Part shown: positions 1 through 5,492 of the stretch, in pieces
Position numbering within the stretch: position 1 is the stretch's first letter
Layout of the letters: the number at the start of each line of letters is the position of its first letter
Assembly: GCA_045540975.1 (NCBI GenBank)
Contig: JAZQIE010000098.1
Span: forward strand, 1 to 17,848
Direction of reading: 5' to 3'
Origin: SIG510 sp045540975
Lineage (GTDB): Bacteria; Bacillota; Clostridia; Oscillospirales; JAAYXM01
DNA: 17,848 nucleotides
Translations under genes and position numbers: made by a program
The notes under the pieces: generated by a model
The model's input: only the letters and a program-made list of their open reading frames with translations
Database searches by the model: none
Told to the model about the DNA's origin: nothing

Positions 1-22
1 GTTTTTCACAGAGGAGTTTGGC

Positions 23-520
23 TTACGAGATGATATTGTGTTTCGAGAAAATGCGAATCAAGACCGCGCCCAGGACAAGACCCGCCGCACCTTGCGCCGC
101 ATTAAACGGAACATTGACGATTGCGGCGGCAAATCCGTAGAGAATGCCTTCGAATATCAGGTATCCCGCAACCATGAGAAGCTCCGCCAAAACACCTGCC
201 AGGAGAATGGCAACGGCAGGGCGCAGTTTCTTTGAGAGTTTGCGCGCGACGATCGCCACAATGACCGCCATGAGGCCCTTGATGACAAAGGTAATCGGGG
301 CGTAGACCACGTATCCGTAGAACAAATCCGCAAGCGCACTTCCCACACCCGCCGCCAAAAACCCGTAAAGCGGAGAGAGGAGAAAGCCTGTGAGCAGGAC
401 CACCGCATCACCCAAATTGAGATACCCTTGCGGATACGGAATTTTGATGACCATGGTGGCAACACAAGTGAGTGCGGCAAGCATTGCGGAGATAACAAGT
501 TTCTTGGTTTGAGACTGCAC
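23..520 (-). CDS. ECF transporter S component (substrate-binding membrane subunit)
   Basis: This encodes a small, very hydrophobic protein of 165 aa with five to six predicted membrane helices, the usual size of an energy-coupling-factor S subunit. Such subunits bind a vitamin or precursor in the membrane and dock on a shared EcfA/A'/T module, which is not in this window. The first helix carries an AxxxA docking motif (A12-A16, in SAMLAALTC), followed by a GYLNLGDAVVLLTGFLLSP segment typical of the family. I chose the GTG at 520 because AAAGGGG lies 8 nt upstream. The open frame extends upstream to 637, but that stretch crosses the divergent promoters and does not look like membrane protein. 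The divergent neighbour is a MocR-type (PLP-binding) regulator, so a vitamin B6-type substrate is a reasonable inference. The sequence itself does not show the substrate. Confidence 0.85.
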   Translation of the reverse strand: MQSQTKKLVISAMLAALTCVATMVIKIPYPQGYLNLGDAVVLLTGFLLSPLYGFLAAGVGSALADLFYGYVVYAPITFVIKGLMAVIVAIVARKLSKKLRPAVAILLAGVLAELLMVAGYLIFEGILYGFAAAIVNVPFNAAQGAAGLVLGAVLIRIFSKHNIIS

Positions 521-532
521 AAAAAAGACCCC

Positions 533-561
533 TTTACAAATTATTGAGCCTATTATACAAT
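533..561 (+). promoter_or_regulatory. Predicted sigma-A promoter of the MocR-type regulator
   Basis: TTTACA (533-538), a 17-nt spacer and TACAAT (556-561) lead into the regulator transcript. It overlaps the divergent promoter of the transporter gene. One regulator-binding event here could control both directions, as is common for MocR genes. Confidence 0.6.
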
Positions 562-581
562 GATATTTGGATATATCACAA
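552..581 (-). promoter_or_regulatory. Predicted sigma-A promoter of the ECF S-component gene
   Basis: On the minus strand a TTGTGA -35 (576-581) and a perfect TATAAT -10 (552-557) are separated by 18 nt. They lie about 30 nt upstream of the GTG start at 520. The -10 box overlaps the -10 of the divergent plus-strand promoter, so the two cannot easily be occupied together. Confidence 0.6.
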
Positions 582-612
582 TTACCAATTAAGGAGTTTT
601 TTATATAACCAG

Positions 613-1710
613 ATGAAGTACACGGTTGATTTGACATCGAAACACAGCGCGTATCTGCAGTTGTATCGGCAGTTGCGCGACGACATCACAAATTCGGTCT
701 ACCTTTTTGGAGAAAAGCTTCCGTCCAAACGGCTTTTGGCGGATGAGACGGGTGTGAGTGTCATCACGGTCCAGCACGCGTATGAGATTTTGTGTGACGA
801 GGGCTATATTGAGGCGAAGGAGCGAAGCGGATACTTTGTGACTTACCGCAAAGACGAATTTTTGCCCACCTCGGAATCCGCGGTGAATCTTCCGATTTTG
901 CCGCAAGTCCATGACGATGAGGAATTCCCGCTCTCGGTCTTTGCGAAGACCTTGCGGAATACCATCTCAAAATACGGCGAGAAGCTGCTCGTCAAGGCTC
1001 CGAATTTCGGTGTTTTGGAGTTGCGCCATGCAATCAAAACGTATCTTGCGCGCAGTAAGGGGATTTTGGTGGAAGCCGAGCAGATTGTCATCGGCTCGGG
1101 CGCGGAGTATCTGTACGGATTGATTGTGCAGTTTTTCGGGAGAGACAAGCGCTACGCGATTGAAGACCCGTCTTACGAGCAGATTCGTTCGGTCTACCGC
1201 GCAAACGGGGCGTCGATTGATTTGCTGAAAATGGGCAGCGACGGGATTCTCACAAGTGAGTTGCGCCGCACCGATGCCGAGATTTTGCACGTTACCCCCT
1301 TCCGCAGTTTCCCCTCGGGTGTGACCGCATCCGCGTCCAAGCGGCGCGAGTACATCAACTGGGCGGTTGAGCGCGGCGGGGTCATCATCGAGGATGACTT
1401 CGACTCAGAGTTTACGGTTTCCACTAAGCACGAGGACACCGTGTTTTCACTCGAGCCCACGCGCAGTGTGATTTATTTCAACACATTCACCAAAACGGTC
1501 GCACCCTCCATGCGCGTTGGGTACATGGTCTTGCCGCGCGATTTGGTCGGGCGCTTTTCCGAGCGGATGGGGTTTTACTCCTGCACGGTACCCACATTTG
1601 AGCAGTATGTTTTGGCGGAGCTTCTCATCGGCGGTGATTTTGAGCGGCACATCAACCGTGTGCGCCGTCGCAGACGCAGTTTGGAAAAGCAGGGACGACC
1701 CCTTGCTTGA
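613..1710 (+). CDS. MocR/PdxR-type GntR regulator with aminotransferase-like domain, C-terminally truncated
   Basis: Residues about 10-76 form a GntR-type winged helix (LPSKRLLADETGVSVITV, then a wing ending SGYFV). The rest is a fold-type I aminotransferase-like domain that in MocR proteins binds PLP and senses B6 or amine ligands. PLP-contact signatures are present: IIEDDFDSEF and the Schiff-base lysine K294 in NTFTKTVAPSMRVGY. The usual histidine of the H-x-(F/Y)-P-(S/T)-G motif is replaced (PFRSFPSG). The protein has only 365 aa, whereas family members are commonly about 450-500. It stops just after HINRVRRRRR, so the C-terminal small domain is missing, and nothing resembling it follows. 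I chose ATG 613, although its AAGGAG (591-596) lies 16 nt upstream, which is long; the frame extends to 544. It may be a functional short form or a decaying gene. Confidence 0.8.
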   Translation: MKYTVDLTSKHSAYLQLYRQLRDDITNSVYLFGEKLPSKRLLADETGVSVITVQHAYEILCDEGYIEAKERSGYFVTYRKDEFLPTSESAVNLPILPQVHDDEEFPLSVFAKTLRNTISKYGEKLLVKAPNFGVLELRHAIKTYLARSKGILVEAEQIVIGSGAEYLYGLIVQFFGRDKRYAIEDPSYEQIRSVYRANGASIDLLKMGSDGILTSELRRTDAEILHVTPFRSFPSGVTASASKRREYINWAVERGGVIIEDDFDSEFTVSTKHEDTVFSLEPTRSVIYFNTFTKTVAPSMRVGYMVLPRDLVGRFSERMGFYSCTVPTFEQYVLAELLIGGDFERHINRVRRRRRSLEKQGRPLA

Positions 1711-1736
1711 CACGGAGACGGGATTTCCAGTATAAT
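1707..1736 (+). promoter_or_regulatory. Consensus sigma-A promoter of uppP
   Basis: Perfect TTGACA (1707-1712) and TATAAT (1731-1736) hexamers are separated by 18 nt, about 24 nt upstream of the uppP start. The TGA stop codon of the truncated regulator (1708-1710) lies inside the -35 hexamer. Confidence 0.85.
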
Positions 1737-1760
1737 AGCAGAGCATAAAGGAGGAGTTTG

Positions 1761-2588
1761 ATGAATCTTTTGAATCTGTTTTTTGCCGCTCTGTTCGGCA
1801 TTGTGGAAGGCATTACCGAATGGCTTCCCATCAGCAGCACCGGGCATATGATTTTGCTCAACGAATTCATTCAAATGGATGTCAGCCGTGATTTTTGGGA
1901 TTTGTTTTTGGTGGTCATTCAGCTGGGCGCGATTTTGGCGGTGGTCCTGCTCTACTGGGGCAAGCTCTTTCCGTTTACCGTGAAGGAAAAGAAGATTGCT
2001 GTGAAAGACGGCGCGATTTCCATGTGGGCGAAGATTTTGGTTGCCTGCATTCCTGCCGCGGTGGTCGGGCTTCTGTTTGATGATTTGATTGACGCGTATT
2101 TCTACAACTACATCACGGTCTCGATTGCGCTCATCGTATTTGGTATCCTCTACCTCATTATCGAGACAAAAAACAAAGAAAAAGAGCCGAAAATCACCGA
2201 AATTTCCGCGCTTTCTTATAAAAATGCACTGCTTATCGGTCTCTTTCAGCTCATCGCCGCAGTCTTCCCCGGTACCTCGCGTTCGGGCGCGACCATCATC
2301 GGCGGCTTGATGCTGGGGCTCTCCCGTACCTTGGCGGCGGAGTTCACCTTCTTCCTCGCGGTGCCCGTGATGTTCGGCGCAAGTCTCTTAAAGATTTTGA
2401 AGTTCGGACTTTCCTTTACCGCGGCGGAGCTGATGATTTTGGCGGTGGGTCTGATCGTGGCGTTTGTGGTATCCGTCCTCGTCATCAAGTTCCTGATGGG
2501 GTACATCAAAAAGCACGATTTCAAGGTCTTCGGCTGGTACCGCATTGCACTCGGGATTTTGGTCCTCGCTTATTTCTTGGTGTTCTGA
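1761..2588 (+). CDS. uppP: Undecaprenyl-diphosphatase UppP (BacA family)
   Basis: This integral membrane phosphatase of 275 aa converts undecaprenyl diphosphate to undecaprenyl phosphate. It recycles the lipid carrier for peptidoglycan and other wall polymers; extra copies of family members confer bacitracin resistance. Both family signatures are intact: EGITEWLPISSTGH at residues 16-29 (E16, E20, S25-S26, H29) and PGTSRSG at 170-176 with the catalytic-site R174. Length and the multi-helix pattern match the family. I chose ATG 1761 because AGGAGG sits 6 nt upstream; an in-frame TTG at 1758 is too close. It is a single-gene transcript with its own promoter (1707-1736) and terminator (2594-2624). 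Confidence 0.97.
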   Translation: MNLLNLFFAALFGIVEGITEWLPISSTGHMILLNEFIQMDVSRDFWDLFLVVIQLGAILAVVLLYWGKLFPFTVKEKKIAVKDGAISMWAKILVACIPAAVVGLLFDDLIDAYFYNYITVSIALIVFGILYLIIETKNKEKEPKITEISALSYKNALLIGLFQLIAAVFPGTSRSGATIIGGLMLGLSRTLAAEFTFFLAVPVMFGASLLKILKFGLSFTAAELMILAVGLIVAFVVSVLVIKFLMGYIKKHDFKVFGWYRIALGILVLAYFLVF

Positions 2589-2593
2589 AAAAC

Positions 2594-2624
2594 AAAACGC
2601 TTGGGAGTTTATCCCAAGCGTTTT
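2594..2624. terminator. Bidirectional intrinsic terminator between uppP and the exonuclease gene
   Basis: An 11-bp perfect stem, AACGCTTGGGA with TCCCAAGCGTT and loop GTTTA, is flanked by A-rich and T-rich runs. It can end uppP (plus) and the converging minus-strand exonuclease gene. Confidence 0.9.
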
Positions 2625-2628
2625 TTCT

Positions 2629-4032
2629 TTAAACTATAATGTCGCTCTCTTTAACAATTTGGATGCTACATCCTTTTGCATTATATTCCATTGCTTTTTT
2701 TACTTTTGTGCCATATGTTCCATTCGAATACGCTTGACATTCACAATCACCAACCACAAGAATGTTCGTTGTCTTCTTAACGGACTTGTCAACTACTCCT
2801 CCACGGGTTATTATGTACTCTTCCACGTCGGCTTTTGAACCATACGAAAAATTCCCGCTAAGGCAAACAGTTTTTCCCGCTATGGAATTTATTTGAGTAC
2901 GCAGTGATTCTACCGGATTAAGCATTTCGTGAATTGTTATAACGATTTCGTCGGATTCCTCTTTGGTAAGCACCGAATCCGCGAGTGCTTTTTCCACTAA
3001 TGCAATCGCCCTATTAAATGGGAAATGGTTCGAAAGATAACTGTTTTCATATAGCCATTCGCGCAGTTTTTTACATTCATCTTCAGCAACAGCACCGTCT
3101 GCAATAATCCCCTTTAGAATCCCCTCTAAAATCTGTGTCGCCAAAGTCACAGAAGATGTGCTTACCAAGTCCAAATATTCCCTCATCGATGCTTGCAATG
3201 CGGTGACTTCTTCTGTGGAAATCGTTCCATCTTCTAAAATCTTATCAATGACCATAAGAATTTTCTTAATCTCTTCTTGCTCCCGATAAACTTGGTACTC
3301 CTTTTTCCAGTTTTTGATATATTCAACTTCTGCACTATCAATTCTATTATCAATTGAAATGCCCTGTAGAATCCCATAGAATTCACAAATAGATTTACGC
3401 AGCATCGCATTCGACACAAATTGTGTGAACTCTTTGTGTTGGCAAGGAATATACTTTTTCACATGCGTATCAATGTCAATATGATACTTATCTACAAGTA
3501 TTTCAAACAACACTTTACTTGCAATCATATCACTGAGTGCATCGTGTTCTTTTACAATTTCAATCCCAAAATAGTCGCATAAAGTTGATAGTTTATAGTT
3601 TTCCACCGAAAAACTTGGCACGCAATCCTTAGCTAAATCATACGTGCATATGTAATAAATCATTGGGACATCCAAACCATAACGATTCAAATTTTTGATA
3701 AGTGCATCCAAATCCGCACCCGCCACATTATGTCCCACTATAATGGCATTGGTAAAGAATTTCTCAATCGATGCCCAAACATTAGGGAACGAAGGCGCAC
3801 TTTTCACCGCAGAGGGCGTTATACGATGAATCTTGATGCAATTCTCATCAAATCCATCTTCTGGATTCACATATAGTGATTGTGGGGGAAAAATATCTTC
3901 TCCTGATTCATAGTCTTTACAGTGCAAACCAATTTGACATATAGTTTTGTTTCTTGCGTTTGCATATTCCACATCAAAATAAGTAATTCTACGCATCCAT
4001 TTATTCTCAGTCCACATTTCTATTTTCCCCAT
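2629..4032 (-). CDS. DEDDh 3'-5' exonuclease-like protein with TerB-like helical repeats and C-terminal BRCT domain
   Basis: This three-part protein has about 467 aa. Residues 16-185 are a DnaQ-like DEDDh exonuclease fold: D20 and E22 in YFDVEYAN, D107 in VGHNVAGAD, and H163 and D168 in KEHDALSD, so all catalytic positions are present. Residues 215-365 hold four helical repeats about 40-44 aa apart, each with a D-(G/N/S) turn followed by I/V/L and a downstream Glu (about 228, 268, 312, 352). They resemble TerB-type repeats. Residues about 378-467 are a BRCT-like domain (GKTVCLSGNFSYGSK, RGGVV). The start is uncertain: ATG 4032 has AAGGG 11 nt upstream, ATG 4017 and ATG 3996 (MRRITYFDVEYAN, the cleanest family-like N-terminus) are alternatives. 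It follows and overlaps the cysteine-motif gene. Base composition is clearly more AT-rich than neighbours. A DNA-processing role is inferred; the substrate is unknown. Confidence 0.8.
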   Translation of the reverse strand: MGKIEMWTENKWMRRITYFDVEYANARNKTICQIGLHCKDYESGEDIFPPQSLYVNPEDGFDENCIKIHRITPSAVKSAPSFPNVWASIEKFFTNAIIVGHNVAGADLDALIKNLNRYGLDVPMIYYICTYDLAKDCVPSFSVENYKLSTLCDYFGIEIVKEHDALSDMIASKVLFEILVDKYHIDIDTHVKKYIPCQHKEFTQFVSNAMLRKSICEFYGILQGISIDNRIDSAEVEYIKNWKKEYQVYREQEEIKKILMVIDKILEDGTISTEEVTALQASMREYLDLVSTSSVTLATQILEGILKGIIADGAVAEDECKKLREWLYENSYLSNHFPFNRAIALVEKALADSVLTKEESDEIVITIHEMLNPVESLRTQINSIAGKTVCLSGNFSYGSKADVEEYIITRGGVVDKSVKKTTNILVVGDCECQAYSNGTYGTKVKKAMEYNAKGCSIQIVKESDIIV

Positions 4033-4555
4033 AAAAAACAATGCCCTTTTTCAGTTTTTTGCGATATGCACATTTGATCGCCATATCAAAATTGGGATGT
4101 ACGCACCGCAGTCCTTCACTGCATTCAACATATCTTGAGCAGCAATCAAACTCTGTGGAAACAGTGTCTATTTGTGTTGCAAGAATCTCACACAACATTC
4201 TTTCGAATTGTAGGATGTCATCCATTGAACTCAAGGTAATTCTACAAAACCCAGAATCAGAGGCAAGCGTTTTATACTCTGTCCCGTCCGGAATCAAAGA
4301 CTCATATTTTGTTGAAATGCTCAAATACTGTTGTTTACCGCGAAAACAAATGCGGCAAAGAATACACCCTTCATTCAGAAAACAAACAGAACTATACTGT
4401 GAATTCTCCGAATTCCCTTCTCTAAATATGACACTTTCAGGGTTTAAATTATCTTCCTTTAACATTTTCGCAAACACAGGAGCAATCATATCAAATGCCT
4501 TTTTTTCCAAAGAACAAAAGCCCTCATTCAATCCATCAAAAGAAATCTGTGTCAC
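4007..4555 (-). CDS. Uncharacterised protein with C-terminal Cys-rich motif
   Basis: I do not recognise a named family for this 182-aa protein. The N-terminal 130 residues look like a mixed alpha/beta globular domain with no signal peptide. The C-terminal 46 residues hold a compact cysteine/histidine cluster (CCSRYVECSEGLRCVHP, then C162 and KKGIVFYG; C138, C139, C145, C151, H153, C162). This suggests a small metal-binding or structural module, and I recall similar tails on other Firmicutes proteins but cannot verify that here. I chose GTG 4555 because GAGGTG lies just upstream; a further in-frame GTG at 4588 has no good ribosome site. Its end overlaps the possible start of the exonuclease gene, so the two are probably translated as a coupled pair. 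It shares that gene's AT-rich composition. Confidence 0.7.
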   Translation of the reverse strand: MTQISFDGLNEGFCSLEKKAFDMIAPVFAKMLKEDNLNPESVIFREGNSENSQYSSVCFLNEGCILCRICFRGKQQYLSISTKYESLIPDGTEYKTLASDSGFCRITLSSMDDILQFERMLCEILATQIDTVSTEFDCCSRYVECSEGLRCVHPNFDMAIKCAYRKKLKKGIVFYGENRNVD

Positions 4556-4604
4556 AATCCTCACCTCTTTCTGACCATATCGACTCACCAGTTTCTATGT
4601 TTTA

Positions 4605-4633
4605 ATAATACCACAAATGTTTAAAAAATTCAA
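4605..4633 (-). promoter_or_regulatory. Predicted promoter of the cysteine-motif / exonuclease pair
   Basis: On the minus strand TTGAAT (4628-4633), a 17-nt spacer and TATTAT (4605-4610) stand about 50 nt upstream of the GTG start at 4555. No other gene reads into the pair from the right without crossing the terminator at 4663-4690. Confidence 0.6.
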
Positions 4634-4662
4634 CAAACAAAGACTTTTACAATACGACAGAG

Positions 4663-4690
4663 AAAAAGCCTCGGTTCTCCCGAGGTTTTT
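4663..4690 (-). terminator. Intrinsic terminator downstream of the MmcQ/YjbR gene
   Basis: The stem CCTCGG/CCGAGG with a 5-nt loop is flanked by AAAAAG and TTTTT, so it can work in both directions. It lies downstream of the minus-strand MmcQ/YjbR gene and insulates the AT-rich cassette. I see nothing recognisable in the 85 nt between it and that gene (4691-4775). Confidence 0.8.
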
Positions 4691-4775
4691 CTAAACTAAT
4701 GATTTTCTGCTCAGTCCGCGTCCGTTTCACCCATTCCTCCCGCACTCCACAATGTGCGCGACCAAAACGAACTCC

Positions 4776-5132
4776 TCACGAACCATTTGAAGTCAACCTA
4801 TTTTGTTTTTTCTTATCGGTTAGGTGATAACTGTCGGAGATTAAGGTCTTGATGACATCATCGGGGAGGTCGGAATCGAGATAGACCGAATTCCAATGGA
4901 CCTTGTTCATGTGGTAGGCCGGGGTCACCCCACGGTACATTTCGCGCAGAAATTCGGCGCGCATCGGCTCGCACTTTAGATTTGCAAAGACCTTGCCCTC
5001 GCGTTCAAACAGAAACGCGAAGCATTTTTGACTCACGCTGTGGCGCATGGCGGTCCATTCCGCATCAAACGGATAGTCCTCATACACACCGGGCAGCGAA
5101 AGACAGTATTCGATTGCTTCTTTCCGTGTCAT
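4776..5132 (-). CDS. MmcQ/YjbR family DNA-binding-like protein
   Basis: This 118-aa protein has the compact alpha/beta fold of the MmcQ/YjbR (CyaY-like) family. It starts TRKEAIEYCLSLPGVYEDYPF and has the late signature HWNSVYLDSDLPDDVIKTLI followed by SYHL, all typical. Members are small cytosolic proteins of unsettled function, often annotated as DNA-binding. I chose ATG 5132 because AAGGTG sits 8 nt upstream; an in-frame GTG at 5141 overlaps that ribosome site. The last residues (KKKQNRLTSNGS) are a polar, probably disordered tail. It is a single-gene unit with a terminator at 4663-4690, and no convincing promoter was seen in the repeat-containing upstream DNA. Confidence 0.88.
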   Translation of the reverse strand: MTRKEAIEYCLSLPGVYEDYPFDAEWTAMRHSVSQKCFAFLFEREGKVFANLKCEPMRAEFLREMYRGVTPAYHMNKVHWNSVYLDSDLPDDVIKTLISDSYHLTDKKKQNRLTSNGS

Positions 5133-5196
5133 CTGTATCACACCTTAAAAAAAGAATGTAGGCTTGCCGCGCTCCAAACGAAAACGATACTTTTAG

Positions 5197-5258
5197 TCGA
5201 TATGCAAACTTCGTTTGCTCGATATGATATCAATCTCGGCGCGTTAGCGACATATCGA
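5197..5258 (-). repeat. Short palindromic repeat cluster (TCGATATG unit) downstream of tRNA-Gly
   Basis: Three copies of the 8-mer TCGATATG/CATATCGA occur at 5197-5204, 5219-5226 and 5251-5258, the last inverted relative to the first two. The first two flank a small hairpin, GCAAAC-TTC-GTTTGC (5204-5218). The outer copies can pair with each other. The layout (constant word, hairpin with a TTC/GAA triloop, constant word, then inversion) is the same as the larger array at 15321-15475, but with a different constant word. It begins about 20 nt beyond the tRNA-Gly terminator. No coding sequence overlaps it. Confidence 0.65.
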
Positions 5259-5280
5259 GTCTGCAAAGACGGATTTAGTT

Positions 5281-5319
5281 AAAAAAGCACCAATCTTGAT
5301 ACAAGATTGGTGCTTTTTT
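5281..5319 (-). terminator. Intrinsic terminator of tRNA-Gly
   Basis: An 18-bp perfect inverted repeat (5281-5298 with 5302-5319, loop ATA) starts with six A and ends with six T. On the minus strand it follows the CCA end of tRNA-Gly by one base. Confidence 0.92.
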
Positions 5320-5320
5320 C

Positions 5321-5395
5321 TGGAGCGGAAGACGAGATTCGAACTCGCGACTTTCACCTTGGCAAGGTGACACTCTACCACTGAGTCACTCCCGC
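5321..5395 (-). tRNA. tRNA-Gly (anticodon GCC)
   Basis: The minus strand reads as a complete 75-nt cloverleaf with encoded CCA. The acceptor stem is GCGGGAG with CTTCCGC, including one G-U pair. The anticodon arm is CACCTTGCCAAGGTG with GCC at 5361-5363, and the T loop is TTCGAAT. It has its own promoter (5414-5442) and terminator (5281-5319). Confidence 0.97.
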
Positions 5396-5413
5396 ATCTC
5401 TATTGCAGATGAT

Positions 5414-5442
5414 ATTCTAACACAGTTTTTCGCGTTCGTCAA
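5414..5442 (-). promoter_or_regulatory. Predicted promoter of tRNA-Gly
   Basis: Minus-strand TTGACG (5437-5442), a 17-nt spacer and TAGAAT (5414-5419) are about 19 nt upstream of the mature tRNA 5' end. Confidence 0.75.
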
Positions 5443-5448
5443 TACCTA

Positions 5449-5489
5449 AAATAAAAAAATTTTGAGGAGGCAGAAACTACCTCCTCAAA
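5449..5489 (-). terminator. Terminator at the end of the pyrK-to-membrane-protein operon
   Basis: A 10-bp stem (TTTGAGGAGG 5461-5470 with CCTCCTCAAA 5480-5489) is followed on the minus strand by a T-rich run (5449-5460). It starts 3 nt after the stop codon of the 550-aa membrane protein gene. Confidence 0.88.
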
Positions 5490-5492
5490 GTA

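Noticed and set aside
4041..4574. Plus-strand open frame of 177 codons in the AT-rich cassette
   Set aside because: It is antisense to the cysteine-motif gene. The minus-strand gene has a promoter, ribosome site and coherent Cys/His motif; the plus-strand frame has none.
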